Part shown: in pieces, positions 47,370-60,509 of the stretch | Layout: each line of letters begins with the position of its first letter | Numbering within the stretch: position 1 is the first letter of the stretch | Source: Welwitschia mirabilis | Lineage: Eukaryota > Gnetophyta > Gnetopsida > Welwitschiales | Direction: 5' to 3' | Length of the DNA: 64,000 bases | NCBI GenBank assembly: GCA_051453625.1 | Contig: JBOZIK010000001.1 | Location: 298,832,526 to 298,896,525, forward strand | The notes under the pieces: generated by a model | What the model was told of the DNA's origin: nothing | Seen by the model: only the letters and a program-made list of their open reading frames with translations | Database searches by the model: none | Translations under genes and position numbers: made by a program

Positions 47370-50119
47370 TATATCATTCAACAGTTATCCTCTTCCCATT
47401 CATTTAAAGGTTTCTCCACTAATTTTAGGTTTTTCATTATGCTAATTGAAGAACAACATGATTTGTTTTCTATGTAGATAGATTATTCAATGTTTGTATT
47501 TAATATGTAAGTGCTTCTCTTGATCACAATAGTGAGACATATGTTTTCCATTTGATGTTCAGGTTTTATTTAGATTCTTGTGCACAGTGTATAAAATATT
47601 TGTGTTTTAACTTGAAAAATGTAGGATTTCTTTTTGTGATTACATTTTAGTGATAAATTTTTTGAAAATAATTTCTTGAATTATTATGTTCCAAATGCAT
47701 GAAGATATTTCATAGTGATTTCCTTTTAGTGACATTTTTTGAATGCTGTGTTTAAGATTTATGTTTATCTTAATGACCACATACATATAATGATTCTAAT
47801 GCAAAAAGTACTATAACCATTTCATCTTGATGATAAGGTTTGATTGGTATTCTTGAAAGTTGTTGTCTCAAATTTTGTCTTTTTATGTGTGTCACCAAAT
47901 AAGAATGACTCTCTAAGAGAGTTAGGCATTATTGACTTTTGGAATCTTCTAAAACTTTGGTTATGATGTTTAAGCTTCATCATCAATAGAATTGGAAGTG
48001 TTACAGAGCTGAGCATTCATGTTTTGGAGTTGGAACTACAAGGCATCATGATGGCATTAAGACAAGACCTTTAAATAGTTATTAAACATGTGTTTTATTA
48101 TTGCTTAACTGGTGGAAACTTGTATTTAATATAAAAGGAGTTGAGTTTAAACTTTTAAATCTTTGCTTGATACTGTAACTTTTGTTAAAGCTAAAAGGTA
48201 AATTAAAGTATTAAGTTGGATGATCCAACACTAGACTCTATTAATGACAAGTAACATGAATTCATGATGGCTTAAGGAAAGACATGAAAAAAGGAAATTA
48301 GATTGGTTAAAGATACTTGAATTGTGTATATAGCTATTTTGTTATAGAACATATGGAATTTTATCTTTTTTTGGTCTCTATTTCTTAAGTTTTTTTATTT
48401 TATTTTTTATTTTTTTTTTGCTTTTCCCCTATGTTTCTTGATAATAATTGTTAATAGATGATTTGAAATGCTTCATAGTTGCATTGTGTAGTAAGCAAAA
48501 TTTCTTTAAAAGTTGATTGCTAAAGGTTCTAATTCCTATTCCTTTTATGATATTGGTTCTATAACACAATCAAAATTGAATGGTTTAAGGGTTTTGGATT
48601 TATGTAAAAGATTTTAATAGATCATAAATTAAGATAACAAAAAAAAATTAGAAGATAAGTGTCTAGTTTATAATTTATATTTTTCATCACATTCATCTTG
48701 ATCCTAGTAATGCTATGTTTGCTAAAACAAATAAGAATTTGGTTATTTATACTTTATTATTAAGAGCCTCTTCCCCCTCCATTGCTTTAGGCAAAAAAAT
48801 TTACAATAAGAAGTAAATAGTTTATTGCCCATTTTTTTTTTTTTTTTTTGTTAAACCAACAATGATGATGAGTAAAATATCTTACTTGGGTAAACTCTCC
48901 CTCTTATTTCTAAAGTATTTTAGATAAGAAGATAAATTATCTTCAAAAGGATCTTTCCTTTCATAAGCAAGCAAAGACTTACGAGTCTGTGACACATAAT
49001 AAAGCTTTAATAATCCAAGGAGTTCAAGTTGAAGTTTTAAAATACCAATAGTAAGTGTCGCATTTCAAAATTTTGCAATCATGAAAGATGGTGTTTTTAA
49101 ATCTTACCTTGAGAACTAACAAAAGTTAAATTAAGGCTATCATAGTTGATATGATAATTCTTTTATTAATGATTGAAGACCAATATCTTTACTTAACTAT
49201 TTATAAAATATTATTGTAAAGGTGCTAGTCATATGAACTGAGCCATTACTTCCAAATATTTGAAATCCATTAACAATGAAAGATATTTCTTAAATACATA
49301 AAATTGCATATCATTGAACTTTTAATTAGGATCCTTTAAAATATTGGATTTACATTGAAATTTATTCATCTTGGCTAAACTTTATTCAACTTGATAAAAT
49401 GCTTTGTAGTGATGAGAAGTTCATTAAACTAATGTAATATTTATTTAAAATACCTCATCCTTAATGGACCTCATTGGCTAATGATTCATTAATTTATACC
49501 ATTAAATAAATGTATTTAGTGATATTTTACATCTTTTACCTATCTCATGTGTAATACAATAATGATGTAATGGCAGCTAATGATTCATTTTTCTTGATTC
49601 AAAACTAGTTCAAACATATGCAAGAACTTTTGAATTATGTGAAACATTGTTATTCTATGTTTGACTCATGAATAAATTTAAATAACTCTTCTTATTATAA
49701 ACTAATTAGCAAAATTATCTAAGAAAATGTAGTCTATAAAATCTTAGAATTCCCTTCTACTTTATGACTTTTAAACCTCATGTTTCATAACTGATCATAG
49801 AGAAAATTAAATGTAAAATTCTAAAGTTAACAACAAAATCCTCTACCTTTATTCTTTTTAACATTGGTCACTTCTTGCTAGGCTATGTTCATACCCGTCA
49901 TCATGAGGATTATAAGGGATTTGGTTGCAGTTATCTATACCACCCTTAGTTGCTATACATATTTGAACTCCTTACCATAAAGAAATCATTAACTAGGTTT
50001 AATTGATTAGGTAGGGCCTCACACATCTTATATGTTATTAGATAAATTCTTTCTTTGTATCAAAATTTTTTAATTGGCTAAATGAAATGAGAAATTCCAA
50101 TCAACATGTTGTAACTTAT
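47370..50119. other. No gene recognised
   Basis: Counterpart of 41,167-43,959; it includes an 18-base T run at 48,832-48,849. Confidence 0.4.
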
Positions 50120-50345
50120 ATAACATAACATTATTCTATATTTTAAAATTTATTTTTAATAAAATACTTTAAAATATTTAGCATAATTTATTTTAATCAA
50201 AATAATATAAAATTTCCTTACCTTTTTAATAATAAAATTTTAAAAATAAAATTTTATTTACTAATTAAAAATTATTTCTTTAACATATTAAATAAAAGAA
50301 TGTATTACTATTTAAAAATTAACATATCAAATAAGAGTATATCTA
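50120..50345 (+). repeat. Extremely AT-rich block, copy 2
   Basis: Counterpart of 43,960-44,225. Confidence 0.6.
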
Positions 50346-50450
50346 TTTTTAAAATTATCTTATCTCATAGTAGTTAGATTTATTACATTTATAATTCATC
50401 ATGATCAACTCCTCTAGGAAATTTTCAAAATATATAGATAAAGTCAAGAA

Positions 50451-51599
50451 GAGTTTGATAGTAAAAATTACAAGGTTATAATTGGAAAGATTAAGAAAAG
50501 GAAGGATTTGTATGATGACATCTCCTCGAGCATGCATTCCCAAAAGGAGCTAAATGAAGGTTAGTTATCCATTCCAGAGGATAAGAAAAAAATTAAAAAA
50601 ACTATAGTTAATATCATTATGAGCATTATTTTGATTACTAGATAAAACATTTTCATGCATGTTATTATTAAGTTATATAATAGTATCTTTGAGATTATGA
50701 TTAATAAGAGAATTATCTATATAATCATATTTTTAAGCAGATGTTAGACAATGATAACAATACAATATCAACATTTAATAACATCAAAGTTATACTATAG
50801 GTATAAGATTAATAATCTTGTAACAAGGCTAAAAGATACTGTAATTTAGTAAAAAAAACCAAAAAACAAAAAAAAAAATGTAACTAGGTAATACATCATA
50901 TAATTAAAGATAAAAAAGCTAGCAAAATAACTTTAATAAAACTTTGTTACATGATCCTTGAGTGGTATAAAACTATTTTTATAGCATTTTCTTTATTCAT
51001 TATTTTTATGTTGTACAAGGGCTAGCATGGAGTTCTTAACAAAATGAAAGACTTTTAAATAATTAGGATTTGATGAGGCAAAAGACTAAGCAAGATTCAT
51101 TTGATTATTACTTTAGTAATTCAAGTAGGTAATTAACTTCTAGTAGTATTTTCATGAGTTTAGCCTAGAATTTGAAATAAATAATTTACAAAATAGATCG
51201 TTAAATATTAAACCTAGACACACTTAAAAATGAGGCTAAAGCAAGGGTGAGAGCTAGGATTTTAGAGAATTTTGTAATTAGTAGGGGTGAATTCGGTGTA
51301 GGAAAGTTGTATTGCATAGGGGGAAAGTTTTAGCCAAGATTCAAGAACTTACAAGGTAATTCAAGGTTATTTTACTTGTCTTGAGTTATTTCAAAATATT
51401 TTTTTAAGACAGGGTGCTAGCCCTTCAAAATGGAGAAGGTGTAATTCTATAAAGAAGAAATGCCCTTATTTTGGATATAGATAAAAATGCATATTCATAG
51501 ATACATAAAAGACTATAATATAGGACCTAGCTCTATATTGAACCTCATCCAAGGATGGATAGACCCCAAATAAACAAGAGTTAGTAAAGTGAAAGTTAT
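50451..51599. other. Unassigned DNA upstream of LINE
   Basis: It holds an A-rich run at 50,850-50,878 and no coding motif. It may include the 5' untranslated part of the LINE that follows. Confidence 0.4.
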
Positions 51600-52160
51600 T
51601 GGCCTACTTCTTTTTTAGTTTAATAATTAATAGGATAGAGGTGAGATCATTGCTAGAGATCCTTAGATATTTCAAATAAGAGATCTAGATTTAGCTAAAG
51701 GGAGATGGGATTACAAGAAGATTTAGAACTTTTCAAGAAATTTCCTATATGGATTCAAATACATAGATTTCTCCTTGAGTCTTATGAAGAGGATATCATA
51801 ATAAGAATTACCTTATAATTTGGAGAATCAATTAAGTAAGACAAAATAACTATCAAGCAAACAAGAATGGTTCTAGAAAGATTTTGTGTTTGGATTAGTT
51901 TTGAATAAATAAAGGAGATATAATTTATTAGACTTAGATCTAAATCAAGAATGTACTAGCTAGACATAACTTATGAAAATATCCTAATAACATGTGGGAC
52001 ATGTGAAAATACTAGATACGTGCTAGGAAAATGTATTAGGATTTATAAAAAATACATATATGTTGAAAAAAAGAACACAAAAGGTAGGAATGTAAAAAGA
52101 GTAAATAGAGATAGAATACATGCAGAAACAAATATGATTATTTTACAAAAAATCAAGGCA
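51600..52160 (+). pseudogene. LINE ORF1 remnant (DUF4283-like plus zinc knuckle)
   Basis: ORF1 proteins of plant L1 elements bind the element RNA. The plus-strand translation shows FPIWIQIHRFLLESYEEDII (from 51,741) and later MVLERFCVWI, fitting the DUF4283 pattern 'PVWIQLH-LPLEYWDEDIL'. CGTCENTRYVLGKC follows at 51,993-52,034, a CX2CX4HX4C knuckle with His read as Tyr (CAC-to-TAC type change). A lysine-rich tail follows. Stops and shifts are frequent. It lies about 460 bp before the endonuclease, as expected for ORF1-ORF2 order. Confidence 0.75.
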
Positions 52161-52495
52161 CAATCAAAATAAGTGCTAGCATTGAAAAAAAAGGAGAAAA
52201 TGATTAAGACCATAGTGGTATATCAAAAAGAAAAGAAAGATAAAGAAAACCATGATCATAATCCATTTTAGCATCTAACAGAAGAGGAGGAAGATGTTTT
52301 CTAATCTAATATATAGATAAATAAAGAGGGGTGAAGTGATGTTAAAATTCACATGTAAAGAAGGCCCAACAACAAAATGCTAAGAGATAGAGAAGTAGCA
52401 AAAAATATGGCAAATAGTTTCCAAGCAAAAATAGAGAATATATTAAAGAAAGAAACTCCCAAGAATGAATGTAGACATAGCTCATAAAGTACATC

Positions 52496-53654
52496 AGTTG
52501 GAATTATAGGGGTTTAGGATTCTTCTATAAAAAGAAGACTATAAGAGATTTGATTAGTAAATACAATTTAAATTTAGTTTATTTATATGAGATTAATATG
52601 CATAATAACATTACATTAAAAATTTTTAGTAGCACTAGAATAATTTCACTATGATAATACAAGGAAAATTCAGAGCATATTATGATCTTAACAAAAAAAG
52701 ATGCAGAATTAATTTACAAAAGCAGACATCATCTAACTATATACCTTGAAGGGAAATATTGGATGATAACAAATGTTTATAGTACATAAAATAATATAAA
52801 TAAAGTATTAATGTTGAATGACTTGTTAAAGTTAGGCAAGAATAAAAGAAAATGGATAGTCTACCTTCACATATGGGGAAAAATAGGAGGCAAAAACTAG
52901 AATAGTAAACAATCTTAAATTCTTAAGGACTTCATAAGAAAAGAAAATTTTTTTGATATTAAAATTATAGGATGCAAATTCACATGATTCAATGAAAGAG
53001 TCAGATGTAACAAAATAATGTTAAAAAATGATAGCATTTTAATGAGAAACAGAAGTAACCAATATCACAATCAAGGGTTAGGACCTAAAAAAAAAAGCTT
53101 CAAATGATATACCAATCAAATTTAGAATTATAATGATATCTCTCCCAAATTTATCCTTCAGGATAGAGAGATAGTAAATCTTGAGTGAGGAAAGTAAGAA
53201 CATGGTATAAAAGCTTTGAAATCAATATGATGTTATCATATCAATTACATTTCTATACATGGACTTAAATACTCTCAAAGCTCATCTTAATGGATATAGA
53301 TAGAAACATAGAGAAAGTTCTAATTCCAAGAGGGAGTTAGAGTAATAATTAAAAGAGATTTAAATAGAATGAAAACATATAAAAAACTAGGATATCCTAT
53401 GAGCCTAATAGTATAGATGCCTTATAGAATTATAAGAAATAACCTTAGATAAAGAACATTCCTAGAGAAAAAGATCTAGAATCAAGTGACTAAAAGAAGG
53501 AGACAAGTAGACTAAATTTTTTTTTCACTAAATTAATCAACATAGGATTAATACTAGAATTAGAAATCTCACTACTAGAGGCTAAGTGCTAAATTACTTC
53601 ATTATCTACTGAAGTAACTTAGAAGTAAAGTACCAAGTAAACAAACTTAAAATG
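52496..53654 (+). pseudogene. LINE ORF2 apurinic-type endonuclease region, broken
   Basis: It starts WNYRGLGFFYKKKTIRDLI, matching 'WN-RGLG---K---V-DLI' of plant LINE endonucleases, with NLNLVYLYEINM for the catalytic 'LQET' segment (Gln read as Tyr). Then come KRKWIVYLHIWGK (the 'W---GDFN' area, motif lost), FFDIKIIGCKFT and, near 53,500, a worn 'L-EGD--TKFFF' segment that precedes the RT. The endonuclease would nick target DNA to prime reverse transcription. It runs into the 27-N gap at 53,655; a convincing RT was not found beyond it. Confidence 0.75.
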
Positions 53655-53681
53655 NNNNNNNNNNNNNNNNNNNNNNNNNNN
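53655..53681. other. Assembly gap, 27 N
   Basis: Odd-length gap inside or at the end of the LINE remnant. Confidence 0.98.
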
Positions 53682-54399
53682 AGGTTATATCATTATCTAA
53701 TGAGAATCAACCTTTTAATATTTAATTATTTTCCATAAATGAAATCAAAATGATTATCTCATAAGTGTAAATTAGATATATGTTTTTACTTTAGTAATTT
53801 ATCCTATTATTAGCAAAATACACAAACTAAAATAGGGTATAACCCAAATGTCATAAATTAGTAATGAAATTAGAGAACTAAAGATATTAATTCATTTAAA
53901 AGAGGAAATTTATTTTTTATATTCTTCAACTAAGTATGTAAAAATAAAATTAACAATTAAAATGATGGAAGGAAATAAATGGTATGTAATGAAACCAAAA
54001 AATACAATGTAATAGAAATGAAAGTTACTTATATGCAATCAACTTAATCAATTTTACCAACTTGTTATCACACAATTGATTCTTATATCTTATATCAATA
54101 TTAGATCTAGTCTATTATATCATTCAATTGTTAGTAACATAATATATATAGAAGAAAAAAATGAGATAAGATTAATAGAAATAAAGCATGCTTTATTAAT
54201 CAAAATATTCTTTCATACATCCAGTTATGAATTAAAATCCTATAATGGAGGATACCAATCTGAATAGTAAATATATATCTTCTTAAAAATAAATTAATCC
54301 CTTGTCCAAAATTCTCTAATATGATAATATAATTTAATGTAAAAAAGGATGAGAAAATCAGATGCCTTAGGGTATTTATAGAGGTTTAGATGGATTATA
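53682..54399. other. No gene recognised
   Basis: It may begin with a few codons of LINE RT leader (FSINEIKMII) but no RT motif follows. The 63-codon frame at 54,076-54,267 has no known motif. Confidence 0.4.
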
Positions 54400-55149
54400 T
54401 AATTATGGTTATAATTACTAACTAAAATGGAATGGTTAAATTATAATTCCAGTAATGGAAAAACCTAATAATTCATTGGTTGTTACCACTTGGATTTCCT
54501 AGAATTTTATGGTAGGTATAATCTCTTAGTAGATGAAATCAAATAGAAGGTAAGCATCCCCTTTTCTTATTTATATAACCATTTGGAAAACCTCCTAAAA
54601 TACTGTAAAATTTCTTAATTTTAATCCAATTTATGTTTGATTTTTTATCTTTATTATTTAACACAAAAAATGTTTCCTTTTATTATTAAAACTATTAAAA
54701 TATTATTATTAATTAATAATAAAGTTCATGTTGAAATTTAACAATTACCAAATGAATTGTAAGAAGAATTCAAAATTCCTAAACCTAACACCATGGTATG
54801 ATACCTGAAACATGCCTTACATTGAATAAAGCAAGTATCATAGCCTTGGTATAGTAGGGTTGATACTTTCATGTATTACAATGGCTTTAATTTATTCCCA
54901 ATAACTCTAATGATATATCTTATAAAGGAGGATGAATAGACTATGATACTTCTTTAGATTAATGAATTTATTTATACTTTATGAAAATTCTTAAGAAATA
55001 TTATTTTTTAATTTTATGATAAAATACATTCCTGTGACTAATCTTGGACATCAAATTTATTATAAGAGATGGAGGTTAAACTATGAATTCTTCAAAAATT
55101 ATCAATGTCCTTTATCTAATTCTACTATCTTTGATTCATTAGATGATAT

Positions 55150-55370
55150 CTTAATAAACCTTACTAATACTTTATTAAAATATAGTTTATAGGTAGTTGT
55201 ATTTGTTAGCATGTCTTTGATCTAAGGAAAACTCATTTAAATCCAATAAAGAAAATATTTTAATACATTAAGTGTTTATTATACTATAGTAATGTTTATG
55301 TTAAAGGATCTCTTAGTTACATGGATGAACCTATTGATCATTACTAGTCCATCCTCTATGAAAGTTTTAT
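55150..55370 (+). pseudogene. Copia-type pol remnant, arm B copy
   Basis: Contains INLTNTLLKYSL, then THLNPIKKIF and YYSNVYVKGSLV, the counterparts of the arm A motifs, with different stops. LTNT is closer to the family 'LTNTRPDI' here than in arm A. Confidence 0.65.
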
Positions 55371-55778
55371 TTTAAAGTTTATTGAATAGATTCATAATTT
55401 AATATCTACTTCTAGCTATTATATTACTCTTTTTAAAACCTAATTTCATGGAAAATTAATAATAATTATATTATTATAATGTTCACTACTAAAGTTAAAC
55501 ACATAATCATACAACTAAAGAATCTAAACAAGTAATGTTCCATTTTAATATTTTCAATAATTTGGGATTTCCTACAAGTGAAATACTCATAATACTAATA
55601 ATATTAATTTAACTTATAATCTAGTTCAACACAAGATTTTACATATTATAAATAATGAAAATCTCTACAATATTTATATGAAGTTATCAAATCATCTTGC
55701 AAATACATTTATTAAGATACTTCTAAGGTTAGTATTTGAGGAGATACAGAATACTACTTTTATTAATAATACTTGAAT

Positions 55779-56180
55779 TAAGGGATGTAATAATAATTAT
55801 TACACCAAGTAGCCTCTATTCTCTATATTTATCATTGCTTATATTTATCTCTCTCTAATTATTTATTATTTATAACTATTAGTTGTATTTTATTTTTTAG
55901 CATGTTTATTATGTGATATGGTAATAATTAATTTATTACTTCTTTATTTACTATTTTGGATTTCTACAATTGTATAAATAATTCCTACTTATTTACTTTA
56001 ATTATCTTGATTGAATAATTAATATAAGGGGGATTTATATTTTTTTCACCTTGTTCTTCATTTTCTTTCTTGGTGAGGGTCTAATTCCAATTGATGGAAC
56101 TACCTCTTGTAATAAAGTGAAAAAGGGTAGTTTCTAAGAAAGGAAAAGGAGTTCTTAACTATTATTTTTCTTCTATAAGA
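55779..56180 (+). mobile_element. Polypurine tract and decayed 3' LTR, arm B
   Basis: AATTAAGGGA is followed by TGTAATAATAATTATTACACC, a plausible LTR start (TG at 55,786). The right end is not defined. Confidence 0.4.
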
Positions 56181-59100
56181 AGAAGACATCTAGTGGAACT
56201 AGGTGATAAAAATAAATATTTGTGAATTCTCTCCATCAAGATTATAATGATCAATAATTCCATTACTCCATCTTTAATTACTAAAGTAGTAGGTATTCCT
56301 AATTCCAATCACTCATTTACTTTACAAAAGATTTAAATTTAATATGTCATGAGATTTATATCTAATATGTTTCTAATAATGAAAAAGACCTTTCATGTAA
56401 GTATTTCTTTTTTTTAAAGATCAATTATCCTCTCATGTTTTAAATGCTCATCCTTACTTTCATTAATATTTTTACAAATAATAAAGAATTTAATATATAA
56501 AAAGTCCTATTTCTTATTCTTAGAGAACCAAATAATAAGTACTACATCAATTTTCCTTTTTTACATCATTGTAGGTAATCTATTTTATCATGTAAATGAT
56601 AATAAACTAGCAATGTAGAAGGGTACAATATCATAAAAAAGTAATACATTACCTAGTAGACAAGAAAACAACTGGGGTTAAAAGGTATGTGATCTAGATT
56701 AGATACAAAAAACATGAGTTGAATAAATAAGAAATTATAAAGAAGAAGAAGAAAAAGAAGAAGAAGAAGAAGAAAGGTCATCTTCAACTCCACTCCAATA
56801 AAGACTAAGTAGTCTTGCTCATATTTCCTTATGAAATGAAAGAGATTTTTCCTTAAAGCAGTGCCAAGAAGGAATAGAAATTAAATTAAAATTATTTAAA
56901 TAACAATGATAAGAAAAAATTAAGAGGTCATGAATATGTTTGATTAGCTTCAAAGAAACTTTACCTCTAGAGATCAGAGGAGATCTACTTTAAGGACATC
57001 GTTTTCTATTGAGTGAGTATTCATTTTATCTTTTGTTTTTGTATTTCTTATATCTATTTTATCTCTTCTGCATCATATAAATATTATTTCATGCTTGAGT
57101 AATATAAAAATGTATGTTTTTCTCTTTATAAAAAGATCTTCCATGTGATTTTCTAGACTTTATAACTTGATTTAAACCTTGAGAATAATGTCTAAATTAA
57201 TTAAAGGGATGAAAATAATTATAATGTTTTGAAAAATGAATTGACATATGACTAAGATCACACATTCTATTCACTTAAAAATTTTTGAAAAGTGAGAAAA
57301 TTAATGAAATTGTAAATGGAATAGAACTTTTAAAGATAGATATTTTTATTTATTTTAAAATTCTATGATTTAAAGTGAATTTTCATAATATATGTAATGT
57401 ATTTTAATTTTTATCAATGTTTTCAAACATCATTTATCCATTTAATTTCAATTAGGAGTTTGATATAAATCGTTGAATTTATAAATAATCTCTACAACTT
57501 CACATTGGTTAATGTTCACTAAGGGACCACCAAATGGCTAATTGGAATATTTTTATAGAAGAAATTGACATTTTTTCCATATAAAATTTAGTAAATTAAG
57601 ATGCTTTTATGTCATACATGTCATATTTAATTTTGAATTATTGTTAATTTTTTAAAATGTTATTAAAAGGGGATTGATTCATGATATTTTATTAATCAAT
57701 CATCATAAGCTACTTAGATTTTGTGAAAGCTATTAAATACAATGGAATAGCATCTTCACTACTTCTACTTATGAAAGAAATATTCTCGAGGATAACTAAT
57801 TTAAGAAGGAAATGAAATTTAAATGTAAGATAAGTTAATAAATTAACCTCATAGCCTAGATCTAAGTTAATCTATAAAAAATAAGTATTAAAAATATAAA
57901 ACCTAATATTTAATAAAATATAATGCTATCCATTGATTAATAATAAGAACATACCAATAGAATTCATAATCCTAAGGACGTTTAGGAAAATAAGGCCTAA
58001 TTAAAGGTTAAATTTTTTCTCATTTCGTTCTTGGATGATTTATTATATACTTTACTCCACATATGATTGAAGATATACATCATCTTACTATAATTTTATT
58101 ATTCTAGATCTATATTTCTAATGGCTAGCATGGGGTTTGAAGTCCTTCATCTCCTTCCTAGCTATGAAAAAGTAAGTACTTAATGGGGTATTTGTTTCAT
58201 TAATTCTTAGTATCTGTTATATGTTAAATTGATACCAACTAAATATTTACATTATTTGGTAAATGCACTCATATATATGATTAGGTTTACTCTTTTCTTG
58301 AATCATTAACAAAATTATGATTAGTGTATATAAGAGAATGCATGTTGAGTTCTATTTTATAATTATCTCTTATAGTTGTTAGTTTAGTTTATTATTAGGA
58401 TTTAGATAATTGATATATTAGCATTATAATATATTTAATGCTATTCTAGTATTACCTACATTTTCTTGTAAGATGTAATATTTGTAATATTTATGGTTTT
58501 TATTATTTATCTATGAATTTTGGTTCTACTTAGTATACTATCTCTTACTTGACTTGGTATTGCTTGATAGTTTCTTAAATAAATATTTATTTTTTATTTT
58601 TATGAGAAGAAATTAATAGTCTATAATCTTTAACCTTCTTCACAAGATTCTTTTCTATTCAAATATTCATCTAAAAACTCTTTTAAATATTATATGATCT
58701 TTAAACTAGTCTTGTAATCCCTAATAAAGAATAATAATTAGGATCAACTATATCAAAATAGGATGTCCCAATTTAATTATTTCAAACTATAACTAATGCC
58801 TTAGCATCTAGGGTACATATTTCCTAGATTATGAGCTATAACAAAAATTAATTCATAGAAATAATATATGGTAATGTTTTAAATAGACCTAGAGGTATCT
58901 ATCTCTAATTACGTAAAAATATTCTAGAATTCCTTTTTTTTGGCCTTGAATTAGTAGCCTATGATTAAATACATTAGTTTCATGTTGAGATTCTTCTACT
59001 AGAGTTACAAAATTGATCTCTATAATGTTAAAGGGAACTATATTCTCTATCTCAGAACTAGGATGACCTACCTTTCTAAAGTAAAGTAATGTATTAATCT

Positions 59101-60015
59101 TCCATCAAGGAAATTAGAGAGTTTCCTTAAGGATAATTGAGGTTTATGCATTATCTTATCATTCAAAGCCATTCTTGAATTATAATATTTATTGACATTT
59201 ATTTGGTTAACCTAATTTATTTAATGGACAACCATTCTTATAATTTAAAAAATGATTTCTTTGATAAGCTTCTTACTTTTTATAGGTCTTTGAGGTTAAA
59301 AATATTTGTTAGAAATTTTACTTCTTTATAGAAAATGACTTTTAACTATATGTAGGACAAAATTAAGTCATTTCTAGACATCCTTATTATCATATTTTCT
59401 AAATTCATCAATTTCATATGGTAACTTTCTTGGAGAGTTTCAATTTTAGAAACCAAAATTAAGGTGTTAACTAAAGATCAAGTGGGTAATAATTATTGCT
59501 TATAATGTTTAATAGAATACAAGATATAAATAAATCTAATTCAATACTATACTTTAGTCTCAAAGAATATTTTAAAATCTCTATCTTTGTTGATCCTTTT
59601 TTTCGGTGGTGTATCTTTTATAGTGATATTCTTTTGATTATTACATTAAAACAAATAGATTGGAACTTGATCACTAACCTTTAGTATAATAAACAACAAT
59701 CAATTACCTATATTTTAATATTGGAAATCAACCTTATTGGTTTAGAGATGGATTAAAGATTTTATATGGTATATACTTGATGTTAATTTATCTTTCTTCC
59801 TTCATAATTTTAATGAGAACTAATGCCTTAATACTTAGTTACTACTAATGTTTTAGGTTATATTTGAAAATCTAGATAGAATAATATTTTTCATAATTTG
59901 TACTTTAGTTAATAAATGCACTCATGCCTTACTTATTAATGTTGACATTTAAATTTCCTTGGTGGCTACAAATGTATCAATGGATACTAATCATTTAAAG
60001 AAAGCTATTGAGTGT
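56181..60015. other. Decayed repeat DNA, no gene
   Basis: Counterpart of 2,461-7,639 in arm A without its local duplication. It includes the GAA microsatellite listed separately. Confidence 0.45.
56740..56775 (+). repeat. (GAA)n microsatellite, arm B
   Basis: About a dozen AAG/GAA units with one interruption. Confidence 0.9.
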
Positions 60016-60230
60016 TATTGAATGTTTATCTTGATAATCAACTTTCATATTTTTTTTTAAATGATGTTTGAAATCACCTTATAATTTCTCTTTCCTCCCA
60101 TCCATTATGTCCATTTTTATTGTATTGTAAGGATATTCAAAACCCTCATTAGAAATAAAATTATATAAACTTAATTTAAAATAATTCTTTAAATTTAGAA
60201 CTATGGTTAATGGGACATGCCATTAATAAC
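60016..60230 (+). mobile_element. Copia-like LTR, 3' part, arm B left copy
   Basis: Counterpart of 7,640-7,858; it ends GGGACATGCCATTAATAAC, directly before a primer-site relic. Confidence 0.55.
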
Positions 60231-60231
60231 A

Positions 60232-60250
60232 TTTGGTATTAAGGCCAAGC
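60232..60250 (+). promoter_or_regulatory. Degenerate primer-binding site, arm B
   Basis: TTTGGTATTAAGGCCAAGC, close to TGGTATCAGAGC. It keeps the GG that arm A lost. Confidence 0.6.
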
Positions 60251-60481
60251 TCTTCAATAGATGGTTAAGCCATTATTGGCTCCAATGACCTCTTACACAC
60301 TTCTTCTCTTTGTAAAAGCTTTATTGCCTCATCAAAGAATGAAGTAATAATAGATGGAGAGATATAATTTTATGAGATCATTTAGAAATAAAGGGATGGA
60401 TAAGATTTATGTTTTCTAAAATGAATAAGAATTAGTATTTCCTAGAAATTATCATTCACAATGTTCACACACAGGGAGCGA

Positions 60482-60509
60482 GGGGGTTGGAGGGAGGGGG
60501 GAATGGGGG
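60482..60509 (+). other. G-quadruplex-type G-run cluster
   Basis: The runs are GGGGG, GGG, GGGGGG and GGGGG separated by 5, 1 and 3 bases, fitting the G3+N1-7 rule four times. This is exceptional in DNA with about a quarter G+C. Arm A has a (GA)n microsatellite at this place. Confidence 0.85.

Larger units (their letters stand above)
44412..50450 (+). repeat. 6.1 kb duplicate, copy 2
   Basis: Counterpart of 38,199-44,311. It carries private changes such as an 18-base T run at 48,832 where copy 1 has a broken run, and a deletion near 49,290. Confidence 0.9.

Noticed and set aside
47822-48016. 64-codon minus-strand frame
   Set aside because: The matching region of copy 1 (about 41,630-41,825) is broken on this strand and no motif is present.
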